From contig NZ_JAAAKZ010000003.1 of NCBI RefSeq assembly GCF_009905605.1, positions 372,001 through 436,000 of the forward strand: a stretch of DNA of 64,000 nucleotides, in the 5' to 3' direction. The notes under the pieces were generated by a model. The model ran no database searches. It saw only the letters and a program-made list of their open reading frames with translations, and was not told where the DNA came from. The stretch is from Runella sp. CRIBMP (lineage in GTDB: Bacteria > Bacteroidota > Bacteroidia > Cytophagales > Spirosomataceae). Each line of letters opens with the position of its first letter. Within the stretch, counting starts at the first letter, position 1. The position numbers and the translations under genes are program-made. This document shows, piece by piece, positions 54,840-64,000 of this stretch.

Positions 54840-56405
54840 ATGCCCGATATATTATTGTTTTTACTCGACGCTGCCGTTTCGGCGGTTGTGGGTGCAGTAA
54901 TTGTCTACTTCGTTATTAAAAAGACAACCAAGAAAACCGAAGAAGACGCCCAACAGCGCGCCGCCGAAATCCTTAAAAATGCGGAAATTACCGCCGAAAA
55001 TATTAAGAAAGACCGCATTCTTGAAGCAAAAGAAAAATATTTGAGGTTGAAATCAGAGTTTGAAGACGACACAAATAAAAAGAAGCAGATTATTCTTCAA
55101 AACGAGCAGAAAATCAAGCAACGTGAGCAGCAACTCAACCAAATGACGGAACAAAACAAACGTCGTGAGAACGAGTTGGAAGCTCTTAAGAAAAACCTCG
55201 AACAACAAACCGAGGTGGCTACAAAACGCCGTGATGAAGCCGAAAAAATGCATCGCTCACAAGTCGAACAATTGGAGCGAATCGCCAATCTGACCGCCGA
55301 GCAGGCCAAGCAGCAATTGGTGGAAGCCCTTCAGGCCGATGCCCAGTCGCAAGCTTCGGCATACATTAAAAATACCATTGATGAGGCTAAATTAACGGCT
55401 ACCAAAGAAGCCAAGAAAATCGTTATCGAAACCATTCAACGCACCGCTTCTGAGCACGCCATCGAAAATACCGTTTCGGTATTCAACATTGAAAGCGATG
55501 ACGTCAAAGGAAAAATCATTGGCCGGGAAGGACGCAATATTCGGGCGCTGGAAGCGGCTACTGGTTGTGAAATCATCGTTGATGATACTCCTGAAGCAAT
55601 CGTTATTTCAGGTTTTGACCCCGTTCGTCGCGAAATAGCCCGCTTGTCGCTGCACCGTTTGGTGCAGGATGGACGTATTCACCCGGCGCGTATTGAAGAA
55701 GTTGTTTCAAAAACAAAGAAAAATATTGACGACGAAATTGTCGAGATCGGCGAGCGTACCGTCATCGATTTGGGGGTTCATGGTTTGCACCCTGAATTGG
55801 TAAAAATGATTGGACGGATGCGCTTCCGTTCGTCGTATGGCCAAAACCTCCTCCAACACTCGCGCGAAGTAGCGCGGCTTTGTGCTACGATGGCATCAGA
55901 GTTGGGATTAAATGCCAAACTCGCCAAACGTGCTGGGTTACTGCACGATATTGGAAAAGTATGGCCCGAAGAATCAGAGCTGCCGCACGCAATTCTGGGG
56001 ATGGAGTTGGCGAAAAAATACAAAGAGAATCCAGAAGTATGCAACGCCATCGGTGCTCACCACGATGAAATTGAGATGACGAGTATGATGTCGCCCATTA
56101 TTCAGGTGTGTGATGCTATTTCGGGGTCGCGCCCAGGCGCTCGTCGCGAGATGATGGAGTCATATATTCAGCGTTTGAAGGATTTGGAAGCGTTAGCTAC
56201 CAACTTCCCAGGCGTTGATAAATGTTATGCCATTCAAGCGGGGCGTGAGTTGCGCGTTATTGTCAATTCCGATACCGTCAATGACGATACCGCGGGTAAG
56301 CTTTCGTTTGATATTTCGCAAAAAATTGAGAAAGAAATGCAGTACCCGGGCCAAATCAAAGTAACGGTAATCCGTGAAATGCGCTCCGTAGCCTACGCAA
56401 AATAA
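54840..56405 (+). CDS. rny: Ribonuclease Y
   Basis: 521 residues. An N-terminal membrane helix ([22 protein letters not shown]), a long coiled coil to about 200, a KH domain ([19 protein letters not shown], near 230) and an HD domain (LLHDIGKVW, near 368). It is an endoribonuclease that starts mRNA decay at the membrane. It lies 99 bp after zapA and ends at a strong terminator. Confidence 0.96.
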   Translation: MPDILLFLLDAAVSAVVGAVIVYFVIKKTTKKTEEDAQQRAAEILKNAEITAENIKKDRILEAKEKYLRLKSEFEDDTNKKKQIILQNEQKIKQREQQLNQMTEQNKRRENELEALKKNLEQQTEVATKRRDEAEKMHRSQVEQLERIANLTAEQAKQQLVEALQADAQSQASAYIKNTIDEAKLTATKEAKKIVIETIQRTASEHAIENTVSVFNIESDDVKGKIIGREGRNIRALEAATGCEIIVDDTPEAIVISGFDPVRREIARLSLHRLVQDGRIHPARIEEVVSKTKKNIDDEIVEIGERTVIDLGVHGLHPELVKMIGRMRFRSSYGQNLLQHSREVARLCATMASELGLNAKLAKRAGLLHDIGKVWPEESELPHAILGMELAKKYKENPEVCNAIGAHHDEIEMTSMMSPIIQVCDAISGSRPGARREMMESYIQRLKDLEALATNFPGVDKCYAIQAGRELRVIVNSDTVNDDTAGKLSFDISQKIEKEMQYPGQIKVTVIREMRSVAYAK

Positions 56406-56456
56406 ACAGGCTGGGTTCTGGTTAGTTTATCAAACAGAACTCGTTTTAAGCATAAG

Positions 56457-56494
56457 AAAACCCGTCGTTATCAGCGACGGGTTTCTTGTTTTTA
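56457..56494 (+). terminator. Terminator of rny
   Basis: AAACCCGTCG and CGACGGGTTT form a perfect 10-bp stem with a 7-nt loop, followed by a T-rich tail (TTGTTTTT). It lies between convergent genes. Confidence 0.85.
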
Positions 56495-56566
56495 GCCTAA
56501 AGAGAAATAGGCGAGAAAAAATCAAAAAAGCTTCGGAATGGCCTTTGTAGATTGAGATGCGCGAGT

Positions 56567-57127
56567 TTATGAACTTTGAGCCTCGTGGTTAACAATACAT
56601 CGCTCATTTTTGAGCAGATGCAAATTCTCCTCCAATTTCATCCGCGTTTTCTCATTGTCGAATTCACCCGCGTAGGTGGTTTTCAATTCTTTGCGTTTGA
56701 TGGCTTCCAGAAACCGACGCGTATCTTCTTTGGTTTCGAGGCTGAGCGGAGGTACTTCGGTGGGCTTTCCTTCGTCGTCCTTGGCAACCATGGTAAAATA
56801 GGAGGTATTGGTATGTTTCTGAACCCCTGTTCTAACATCTTCCGCAATCACCCTGATACCCACTACCATCGAACTACGACCTACGTAATTGATGGAAGCA
56901 TGGAGTGATACCAATTGCCCGACTTCGATGGGTTGGAGAAAGTTTACGCCTTCGACCGACACCGTCACTACGTACGTGCCTGCGTGCTTGGAGGCGCACA
57001 CATAAGCCACTTTGTCCATGAGTGATAACAAAATTCCTCCGTGGATTTTACCCCCGAAATTGGCGTATGAAGGAATCATTAATTCCGTAATGGTTGTGCG
57101 GGAAAAGTTGACAGATTTGGCGAGCAT
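56567..57127 (-). CDS. Hotdog-fold acyl-CoA thioesterase
   Basis: 186 residues from ATG 57127. It has the YciA-type hotdog core (NFGGKIHGGILLSLMDKVAYVCA, VEGVNFLQPIEVGQLVSLHA) and a C-terminal extension with helices. The usual substrate is acyl-CoA; the exact specificity is unknown. It starts 10 bp after the end of the CtpA terminator. Confidence 0.88.
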   Translation of the reverse strand: MLAKSVNFSRTTITELMIPSYANFGGKIHGGILLSLMDKVAYVCASKHAGTYVVTVSVEGVNFLQPIEVGQLVSLHASINYVGRSSMVVGIRVIAEDVRTGVQKHTNTSYFTMVAKDDEGKPTEVPPLSLETKEDTRRFLEAIKRKELKTTYAGEFDNEKTRMKLEENLHLLKNERCIVNHEAQSS

Positions 57128-57130
57128 GGG

Positions 57131-57191
57131 CAAAAAAATAGGTTATTGCAGACTTTATTAGAGAACTTCTAACAAAAATCTACAATAACCT
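57131..57191 (-). terminator. Terminator between the S41 protease and the thioesterase
   Basis: Minus strand: AGGTTATTG and CAATAACCT form a 9-bp stem enclosing a smaller TTAGA/TCTAA hairpin, followed by a run of seven T. It begins 15 bp past the protease stop and ends just before the thioesterase ATG, so it may also regulate the thioesterase. Confidence 0.7.
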
Positions 57192-57205
57192 GAGGATTCG
57201 CAAAC

Positions 57206-58885
57206 TTACTTTTTGCCGTCTTTTAAGCTTACACTCATGCGCGACAGTTTTTCGGCTTCATCAAAAAGGGTCACTGCTTTTTTGTAGCCTTCGTCTAAGT
57301 CGGACATTACTTGGTAAAATTCATTATTTAAGCCCGCTTTATCGCGTTTTTGGTAGGCATAACGACCAATCATCGCTTTCAAATAAGTACGGATATAAGG
57401 CTTTGAGCGTTTGTATTGCTGCTCGTTAAACTTAATGTCGTCGTTATTGGCATTGCGAAGAATAATCTCCATGTCTGCCTCGCTTGGGGTGAAGGTTTTG
57501 AGGTAGTCGGCAAAAGTAAGTTTTTCCAACTGTTTTTTATTTTCGCCCACGTATCGTACGGCATAATCGCGAACGATGTTTTTGCCAAACAACTCGTACA
57601 AATAGGGCGTCATCATGCTGGTATCGCGGGGAACAAACACATCAGGAGTAATTCCGCCGCCGCCATAAACGACCCGCCCTGCATCCGTACGAAACTGGAG
57701 TTTGGGGTTGTTTTTGATACTATCCGCCACGAAAAGTTCTCCGTGTGAAAAACGATTTTTAATGTCTTTTTCGTAACTTTCTACATCCCCATGGGTGTAA
57801 GGTTTTTGGATACTGCGACCACTCGGGGTGAAATAACGGGAAATGGTCAAACGCAACTCCGAGCCATCCGATAAATTGACCGGCATTTGCACCAACCCTT
57901 TTCCAAACGAGCGTCGACCCACAATCAAGGCGCGGTCGTGGTCCTGCAATGCCCCCGCCACAATTTCAGAGGCCGAAGCACTTCCTTCGTCGATGAGGAC
58001 TACCACGCTTCCGTTTTCAAACATGCCCACGTTTTTGGTGCGGGTTTGGCGGTCATACCGGTCATCTTTGCCGTCGGTATAAACAATCATTTTGTCGCCC
58101 GCAATCAATTCATCCACCATGTTGGTGGCACGGTCCATGTAGCCGCCTGGATTGCCTCTCAAATCCAACAGTAGTTTTTTCATTCCCTGGTTCTTGAGGC
58201 TGCTTATGGCGTTTTTAAACTCGTCGTAGGTGGATTCAGAAAAACGGGTCACTTTAACATATCCTATTTCTTTATCAATCATATAGGAAGCGTCTACCGA
58301 ATAAGTGGGAATTCGGTCTCGTTTCAGTTGAAAAGCCAATGGTTTAGGAACACCTCTGCGTAAAATCTCGATTTTAACTTCGCTGCCGCGTGGTCCGCGC
58401 AGCTTAGAAAAAATAAAAGCATTATCAACCTTAGTTCCCGTAAAGACTTCGTTATTGACTTTCAAAATCTTATCGCCACTTTGAATACCCGCCGCTTCAG
58501 AAGGGCCGCCTACGAGTGGAGAAACCACATAAACGGTGTCTTTGTACAAGTTGAACTCAATACCGATTCCGTCAAACCCGCTTTCTAGCTGAGAACGAGC
58601 CGCAACGGCATCTTTGGGGTTAAAATAATAGGTGTGCGGGTCGAGCTTTTCGAGCATTTTAGTGATAGAATAATCCACCAACTCGTCGGTGTTGACCGTA
58701 TCAACGTAGTTATTGTCAATCAGTTGAAGCACTTCTTTAAATTTGGTATAGCCTCGGGCCACGTCAGTGATTCCCTTGCTTCCCCCAAAAAACGTAGCCC
58801 CCAGAAATACCCCAGCGGCTAACGTAATACTCAATAAAATCGGCAACCGTACGGTGCGGCGATCATTTTGGATTGGATTTTCCAT
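57206..58885 (-). CDS. S41 carboxyl-terminal processing peptidase
   Basis: 559 residues: signal anchor (SITLAAGVFLGATFFGGS), helical domain, PDZ (SGDKILKVNNEVFTG...) and S41 protease. The catalytic Ser is in GSASASEIVAGA and the general-base Lys in FGKGLVQ. It trims periplasmic or membrane protein C-termini. Divergent from polA. Confidence 0.93.
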   Translation of the reverse strand: MENPIQNDRRTVRLPILLSITLAAGVFLGATFFGGSKGITDVARGYTKFKEVLQLIDNNYVDTVNTDELVDYSITKMLEKLDPHTYYFNPKDAVAARSQLESGFDGIGIEFNLYKDTVYVVSPLVGGPSEAAGIQSGDKILKVNNEVFTGTKVDNAFIFSKLRGPRGSEVKIEILRRGVPKPLAFQLKRDRIPTYSVDASYMIDKEIGYVKVTRFSESTYDEFKNAISSLKNQGMKKLLLDLRGNPGGYMDRATNMVDELIAGDKMIVYTDGKDDRYDRQTRTKNVGMFENGSVVVLIDEGSASASEIVAGALQDHDRALIVGRRSFGKGLVQMPVNLSDGSELRLTISRYFTPSGRSIQKPYTHGDVESYEKDIKNRFSHGELFVADSIKNNPKLQFRTDAGRVVYGGGGITPDVFVPRDTSMMTPYLYELFGKNIVRDYAVRYVGENKKQLEKLTFADYLKTFTPSEADMEIILRNANNDDIKFNEQQYKRSKPYIRTYLKAMIGRYAYQKRDKAGLNNEFYQVMSDLDEGYKKAVTLFDEAEKLSRMSVSLKDGKK

Positions 58886-59032
58886 GTTACTTTTACAGAA
58901 TGCGAGTCGTAATGTACAGATAGTGCATAAAAATAACGCACAAACGCCATAGGTAGTTTAACAACTCGTTAGAAAAATCAAAAATCCCGTTAAACTTTCC
59001 TTTCTTTGCATCATTTACTCATTAAATGACCC

Positions 59033-61900
59033 ATGAAGCCCGACAAAAAACTGTTTCTTTTAGATGCTTTTGCGCTGATTTATCGTGCCCACTTCGCCTT
59101 TCTTAAAACTCCCAGAATTACTTCTAAAGGGTTGAATACAAGTGCCGTATTTGGTTTTGTGAACACCTTGCGGGAAGTTTTGAAAAACGAAAAACCAACG
59201 CACTTGGGGGTAGCATTTGATACGCCCAAGCCTACATTTCGTCATGTACAGTTTGAGGCCTACAAAGCCCAGCGGCAGCAGCAACCCGAAGACATTACTA
59301 TCGCGGTTCCGTACGTGAAACGATTGCTGAAGGCTATGTGTATTCCTGTGTTGGAGGTAGATGGCTATGAAGCAGATGATGTGGTGGGAACGCTTGCCAA
59401 AAAGGCCGCTCGCTCAGGATTTGAGGTGTTTATGATGACGCCCGACAAAGACTACGGTCAATTGGTTGAGGAACATATTTATCTTTATAAACCCGCCATC
59501 ATGGGCAAAGGCGTTGAAATAATGGGGCCTGCCGAAGTGTGTGCGCGTTGGGGGGTCAAAGATATTAGTCAGGTGGTGGATATGCTGGGTTTGCAGGGCG
59601 ATGCGGTGGATAATATTCCAGGGATTCCAGGTGTGGGAGAGAAGACCGCTCAAAAACTAATTGAAGAGTTTGGCTCTATCGAAAACCTGTTGGTCAATAC
59701 TCACAAACTAGCGGGAAAACTCAAAGAAAAAGTCATCGAAGGTGCCGATAAAGCCATTTTGTCAAAGCATTTGGCAACCATTGATATAAATGTACCGATT
59801 GAATTTCACGAAGAAGACCTCCTCATGTGTGAACCCGATCGTGATATGCTGTCGGCATTGCTGGATGAGTTGGAGTTTCGCACGTTGCGTAAAAGTATGC
59901 TGGGCGAAGATGCCGCCGACGTAAAACCAACAAACTTGTCGGCCGCGGCTTCTTCGGCTGATAAAAAAGGCCAACTTAGTTTGTTTGGAGAAAGTGCTCC
60001 TACCCCCGAAAGCAACGCTCAACACAAACCAGCAGTATCTTCTGAAAGCGAGTTGCCGTTTCAAACGCCCGAATTTTCTTCGGAGCGCCGTACGGTAGCC
60101 AATACGCTCCACCGCTATCATTTGGTTGATACCCCCGAGTTGCGGCAGTCGTTGGCGCATTATCTGAGTTTGCAAGAGGCTTTTTGCTTTGATACCGAGA
60201 CCAACTCCTTGGATGCCATTGATGCCGAATTGGTAGGAATGTCGTTTGCCTACCAAAAAGGAGAGGCGTTTTACGTGAGCGTTCCAGCTGACCGCGAAGA
60301 AGCTCAAAAGGTAGTGGAAGATTTTAGGGCGGTGTTGGAAGATGAAAAGATTGAGAAAATCGCCCAAAACCTTAAATACGATTTGCTCGTGCTCCAAAAC
60401 TACGGCATTGAGATTCGGGGACCCATTTATGATACCATGCTGGCGCATTACCTGATTGAACCAGATAAGCGCCATAATATGGATATTTTGGCCAATTCGT
60501 ACCTGAATTATGAGCCCGTTTCGATTGAGGCATTGATTGGTAAAAAAGGCCCGAAACAGCTCACGATGCGGGATGTAGACATCGAAAAGTTGGTGGAATA
60601 CGCCGCCGAAGATGCCGATGTGACGCTACAATTGAAAGAAAAACTGAATCCCATATTGATTGAAAATCAGGCGGATAAACTTTTCAGAGGAGTGGAAGTG
60701 CGGCTGGTACCAGTGTTGGCAGGGATGGAACGCGAAGGTATTAAAGTAGATATGAACGCCCTAAAAGAAATGTCGGGTGTGCTAGAGACGGATATGAAAT
60801 TGGTAGAAAAAGACATCTATCAATTGGCGGGAGAGGAGTTCAATATTTCTTCGCCGAAGCAATTGGGCGTGGTGTTGTTTGAAAAAATGCAATTGATTAA
60901 AAAGCCTAAAAAAACGGCAACGGGTCAATATGCTACGGGCGAAGATATTCTGTCGGACTTGGAAGCGGAGCACGAAATAGCGCGTAAAATCCTGGATTAT
61001 CGGGAGTTACAAAAACTGAAGTCTACCTATGTGGATGCCTTGCCATTATTGATTAATGCCAAAACGGGTCGGATTCACACCTCCTTTAATCAAGCTGTAG
61101 CGGCTACAGGGCGTTTGAGTAGTACCAATCCCAACCTCCAAAATATTCCGATAAGAACGCCCAGAGGGCGGGAAATTCGCAAAGCGTTCGTACCGCATAG
61201 CGACGAGTTTGTGATTCTTTCGGCCGATTATTCCCAAATCGAATTGCGAATTATGGCGGCTTTCAGTCAGGATGCTACCATGTTGGAGGCGTTTAATCAG
61301 GGCTTAGACATTCATGCCAGTACCGCAAGTAAGGTATTTAAAGTGGATCTTGCTGACGTTACTTCTGACATGCGACGCAAGGCAAAAATGGTCAATTTTG
61401 GTATTATCTACGGTATCTCAGCATTTGGATTAGCTCAACGGTTGGGGATTCCGCGTGGTGAAGCTGGCGAAATTATCCGTGCCTATTTTGAAGAATTCCC
61501 CGCCGTAAAAACATTCATGGATTTATCAATAAACAAAGCCCGGGAAAACAAATATGTAGAAACCATTCTGGGGCGCCGGCGGTATTTGGCCGATATTGAT
61601 TCTCAGAACCAAACAACGCGGAGTTTTGCCGAGCGAAACGCTATCAATGCCCCCATCCAAGGCTCAGCGGCCGATATGATAAAAGTGGCCATGATTAATA
61701 TTCACGATTTTCTGAAGAAAGAGAAACTCCGCTCTAAGATGATTCTTCAGGTACACGATGAATTGGTGTTTGATGCCCACCGCGACGAGGTAGAGCTATT
61801 GAGCCAGCACGTAAAAGAATTAATGGTCAACGCTATTCCGCTTCCCGTGAAAATGGATACGGGGATTGGACTGGGGAATAACTGGCTAGAAGCGCATTAA
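59033..61900 (+). CDS. polA: DNA polymerase I
   Basis: 955 residues. 5' nuclease domain (PIN/H3TH, about 1-290), 3'-5' exonuclease with intact acidic residues (DTET near 387-390, YAAEDADVT later), and the polymerase domain with motif A DYSQIELR near 732, motif B (RRKAKMVNFGIIYG) and motif C HDELVF near 909. It acts in Okazaki fragment maturation and repair. Proofreading is predicted active, unlike in some Bacteroidota or thermophile enzymes. A long hairpin follows. Confidence 0.97.
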   Translation: MKPDKKLFLLDAFALIYRAHFAFLKTPRITSKGLNTSAVFGFVNTLREVLKNEKPTHLGVAFDTPKPTFRHVQFEAYKAQRQQQPEDITIAVPYVKRLLKAMCIPVLEVDGYEADDVVGTLAKKAARSGFEVFMMTPDKDYGQLVEEHIYLYKPAIMGKGVEIMGPAEVCARWGVKDISQVVDMLGLQGDAVDNIPGIPGVGEKTAQKLIEEFGSIENLLVNTHKLAGKLKEKVIEGADKAILSKHLATIDINVPIEFHEEDLLMCEPDRDMLSALLDELEFRTLRKSMLGEDAADVKPTNLSAAASSADKKGQLSLFGESAPTPESNAQHKPAVSSESELPFQTPEFSSERRTVANTLHRYHLVDTPELRQSLAHYLSLQEAFCFDTETNSLDAIDAELVGMSFAYQKGEAFYVSVPADREEAQKVVEDFRAVLEDEKIEKIAQNLKYDLLVLQNYGIEIRGPIYDTMLAHYLIEPDKRHNMDILANSYLNYEPVSIEALIGKKGPKQLTMRDVDIEKLVEYAAEDADVTLQLKEKLNPILIENQADKLFRGVEVRLVPVLAGMEREGIKVDMNALKEMSGVLETDMKLVEKDIYQLAGEEFNISSPKQLGVVLFEKMQLIKKPKKTATGQYATGEDILSDLEAEHEIARKILDYRELQKLKSTYVDALPLLINAKTGRIHTSFNQAVAATGRLSSTNPNLQNIPIRTPRGREIRKAFVPHSDEFVILSADYSQIELRIMAAFSQDATMLEAFNQGLDIHASTASKVFKVDLADVTSDMRRKAKMVNFGIIYGISAFGLAQRLGIPRGEAGEIIRAYFEEFPAVKTFMDLSINKARENKYVETILGRRRYLADIDSQNQTTRSFAERNAINAPIQGSAADMIKVAMINIHDFLKKEKLRSKMILQVHDELVFDAHRDEVELLSQHVKELMVNAIPLPVKMDTGIGLGNNWLEAH

Positions 61901-61917
61901 AAATGATATAAATAAAT

Positions 61918-62025
61918 GGGGTTGTTAGTAACCGTTTGGTTGGTTTTGAGAAACACGGAGGTGAAGCAGAATGGATCGCCGCCGTGTTTCTCAAAACCCT
62001 CCCAGAAAAGCTTTAACACAACCCC
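61918..62025. terminator. Large nested hairpin between polA and a lipoprotein gene
   Basis: An inner perfect 17-bp stem (GGTTTTGAGAAACACGG at 61942-61958 with CCGTGTTTCTCAAAACC at 61982-61998) sits inside an outer 8-bp stem GGGGTTGT/ACAACCCC (61918 and 62018). It lies between two convergent stop codons. No strong T-tract is seen, so it may be more than a simple terminator. Confidence 0.65.
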
Positions 62026-62442
62026 TTACTGATTTCCGTACTTCACCGCCGTGCCTGTCATGACAAAACCCTGATAATCTTTGGCGGTATAGTATTGATA
62101 TTTAACGTTGACGAGCGCGTGGGCGCCCATGCCTACACCCTGCAAGATAAGTTGGTCAAGCAATGCCCGTTTTTGATCTTCGTCGTTTCCTCTGAAAAGC
62201 ATTCGCCCCTCCTTGGTTTGTCGCTCACTCAGGGGGACTTCCTTCTCAACTTTGACAGGACCAATGGGGGTATAAAGACGGGTGGTAGGTTGGTTTTCGT
62301 AAAATACATCAATGGGGTAATCTGCTTTGGCGAGTTTGATGGGGATGCCTAAGCCACCGTCGGATGTAGTGACGGGGCGTGCGCACGAAAACAAAAAGGT
62401 GAAAGTAAAAACACAAAATATAAAGGAGGTAATTGGCTTCAT
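62026..62442 (-). CDS. Small lipoprotein with YbjQ-like C-terminal region
   Basis: 138 residues from ATG 62442 (62451 possible), with a lipobox (FLFSC) after a hydrophobic segment. The C-terminal part (GVGMGAHALVNVKYQYYTAK...GFVMTGTAVKY) resembles the YbjQ/DUF74 type of small metal-binding-like domain, though this match is weak. Function unknown. Confidence 0.65.
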   Translation of the reverse strand: MKPITSFIFCVFTFTFLFSCARPVTTSDGGLGIPIKLAKADYPIDVFYENQPTTRLYTPIGPVKVEKEVPLSERQTKEGRMLFRGNDEDQKRALLDQLILQGVGMGAHALVNVKYQYYTAKDYQGFVMTGTAVKYGNQ

Positions 62443-62814
62443 CAGATTCATAGCATTCTTTTTTATGTGTTCTCGTTATACACCGCAAACGAAAACAATG
62501 TTTCAGTAAAACGAAAATTTTTGATGTCGTATTGTCGGTTCAAAGCAAAGGATTAATATTCAATAAAGGCATACATAGCCAACAAAGTGCCTCGGTACGT
62601 GCGTTTTTTGTGCGCATTTAAAAAAAATAACGAGGGTGATTGTATGAAAATAGGGGTGTATTTTGAGTTTGTATGATATTTCAGAGAAATAGCTAGACAA
62701 AATTGATAATCTAAAACGAAGGGACTATTGTTTTGCAAAAAAAATGGTACGAACTTTGCGAGCCCTTTAAAACCGTAGACCATTATGGGTCGAAACGGTG
62801 CTTAAACCAAAGAA
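62443..62814. other. Intergenic region upstream of the small secreted gene
   Basis: About 370 bp, AT-rich. No gene is seen. It contains a GAACTTTG near 62751 that weakly resembles a -7 element, and a short stem-loop (ACCGT/ACGGT enclosing GACC/GGTC) at 62769-62796, just before the start of the small secreted protein gene. Confidence 0.4.
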
Positions 62815-63183
62815 ATGAAACAACGCAGGTTTTTTACGCAACTGACTTCCGCTGCCTTGGCGCTGCTGCTATTAATAACAGCTACCGCAGGTAAGTCGTT
62901 GTTGTTGCCCAAAGCCGCTGTCAAAAAGCCTGTTTCTGAAGAAACTTCCAAAAGCAAAAAAGCCAACCAAGAACGGCCTGTGGTGCAGGAAATGTCGTTG
63001 GTGGCAGTCGTGGCTCCCGCGGTTTCGTTTGATTTTGAGCAATCCTTTTATTTTTTACCTACTATTTTCAGTATTGAACTGCCTGGCACCAATGCCCTTC
63101 CGAAGCGGTTTGACATCTTTTATTACTTCTTCTCCTTCTTCCGAAATGTATTCGGACATTTTATTGCGATTAATGCGCCTTAG
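62815..63183 (+). CDS. Small secreted protein of unknown function
   Basis: 122 residues. A signal peptide (LTSAALALLLLITATAGKS) is followed by a Lys/Ser-rich stretch and a hydrophobic, Phe-rich C-terminus (FYYFFSFFRNVFGHFIAI). I recognise no family. It lies 165 bp before secDF on the same strand. Confidence 0.5.
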   Translation: MKQRRFFTQLTSAALALLLLITATAGKSLLLPKAAVKKPVSEETSKSKKANQERPVVQEMSLVAVVAPAVSFDFEQSFYFLPTIFSIELPGTNALPKRFDIFYYFFSFFRNVFGHFIAINAP

Positions 63184-63348
63184 TTGAGGCGAAAATGACG
63201 GTGATTTTGTCACTTCGATTCCGTGTGCAGTTGTGAAAGCACATTGTATTTTCTTTTTGAGGCATGTCATAAGGCCTTTTAGGGGGATAAAACCCCTCTC
63301 TCGTTTCACAAATATTTATTTCAATCATTTATTTACTTCAATAAAACA

Positions 63349-64000
63349 ATGCAAAACAGACTTGGCATTTGGATTTTGACCGTAGTTGTTGCGGTATTGA
63401 GTATCTATTATCTGTCCTTCACGTTTGTAGCGCGCGGGATTCGTAAAGATGCTGAAACCTACGCTACGGGAAAAGATGGTCTTGTAGACCAAAAGAAAAA
63501 AGAGCGTTATCTCGACTCACTTCGTCGCGAGCCCGTTTATTTGGGCAGTACGTATCAGGAAGTTACCCAACGTGAGTTAGGATTAGGTCTTGATTTACAA
63601 GGAGGTATGCACGTGGTGCTAGAAGTGGCTCCCACCGATATTTTGAGAGGACTAGCGGGTGGAAATGCGCGCAACAGTCAATTTAACGAAGCACTCAAAC
63701 AGGCCACTGAGGCGCAGAAATCGAGCCAGTCTAATTATGTAGACTTGTTTGTAAGTTCTTACAAAAAGGTGGCTCCAAGCGCAACTTTGGCGCAAATTTT
63801 CTCTAATAGCACCAATCGCGGAAAAATCAGCAACAGCTCATCGGACAGCGAAGTAACGAAGTTTTTGAAAGAAGAAGTGGACGGTGCTACGAGCCGTGCG
63901 TTCCAAATCATTCAACAACGCGTGGATAAATTTGGGGTAGCCAACCCTAACATTCAACGTTTGCCAGGTTCAGGCCGTATTTTGATTGAGTTGCCAGGCG
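63349..64000 (+). CDS. secDF: SecDF protein translocase subunit, N-terminal part
   Basis: The frame is open from ATG 63349 to the right edge (217 codons), so the gene is incomplete. It begins with a membrane helix (LGIWILTVVVAVLSIYYLSFTF) and the SecD-specific LGLGLDLQGGMHVVLEV block, then the periplasmic region (QIIQQRVDKFGVANPNIQRLPG). In Bacteroidota SecD and SecF are usually fused; this gene likely follows that, but the rest is outside the window. It drives Sec export with the proton gradient. Confidence 0.93.
   Translation, partial: MQNRLGIWILTVVVAVLSIYYLSFTFVARGIRKDAETYATGKDGLVDQKKKERYLDSLRREPVYLGSTYQEVTQRELGLGLDLQGGMHVVLEVAPTDILRGLAGGNARNSQFNEALKQATEAQKSSQSNYVDLFVSSYKKVAPSATLAQIFSNSTNRGKISNSSSDSEVTKFLKEEVDGATSRAFQIIQQRVDKFGVANPNIQRLPGSGRILIELPG

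Noticed and set aside
63055-63309. Minus-strand frame opposite the small secreted gene
   Set aside because: Overlaps a better plus-strand frame with a signal peptide, and has no family match.

Overview
The window looks like a chromosomal segment of a Bacteroidota bacterium, most likely from Cytophagales and possibly the Runella/Spirosomataceae group; the exact genus is a guess. Supporting traits are CarboxypepD_reg-type TonB receptors paired with lipoproteins, a type IX secretion sorting domain, DUF4249, DUF2490 and DUF3500 proteins, a PorT-like barrel, and promoters of the -33 TTG / -7 TAnnTTTG type. No tRNA, rRNA, CRISPR array, transposase or phage gene was seen. The segment mixes housekeeping and cell-surface genes in short transcription units on both strands.

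Layout. 1-4326 (minus): a secreted GH3/beta-lactamase fusion, then the N-terminal part of an Ig-like repeat surface protein that runs off the left edge. 4541-9921 (plus): a TonB receptor and two lipoproteins behind a textbook promoter, closed by a terminator. 9940-12271: a DUF3500 protein and a beta-helix protein, tail to tail. 12393-15295 (plus): ribH, hisH, DUF2490, rhodanese, methyltransferase. 15427-17427 (minus): a small secreted protein and pyrC, with a REP-like palindrome on the pyrC stop codon. 17544-20920 (plus): a TonB receptor with its DUF4249 lipoprotein. 20973-24664: an MDR oxidoreductase, plsC, an ECF sigma factor with an overlapping small gene, and hisA. 24853-31680: mutS2, a DUF819 membrane protein, murI, an FtsX-type permease and a two-domain Usp. 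31673-37729: a giant NtrY-like histidine kinase, an IscA-like protein, a membrane-anchored unknown and a T9SS cargo protein. 37843-39495 (minus): trpE behind a Trp attenuator with a WWW leader peptide. 39541-43415 (minus): a beta-barrel protein, yqgE, and a cobalamin-riboswitch unit (DUF6580-like membrane protein, PP-loop ATPase, bioB). 43500-50574: unknown membrane and secreted proteins, a small ORF, an EamA transporter, a TlpA-like protein, a GlmU-like protein and uxaB. 50661-56405 (plus): DUF1684, pheT, a coiled-coil protein, zapA and rny. 56567-64000: thioesterase, S41 protease, polA, a lipoprotein, a small secreted protein and the start of secDF.

The most informative regulatory findings are the Trp leader-peptide attenuator before trpE and the cobalamin riboswitch controlling a membrane protein, a Dph6-like PP-loop enzyme and biotin synthase. 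The second is the best candidate here for a poorly described system. It may link B12 status to uptake or processing of a cofactor, but the enzymatic role is not readable from sequence.
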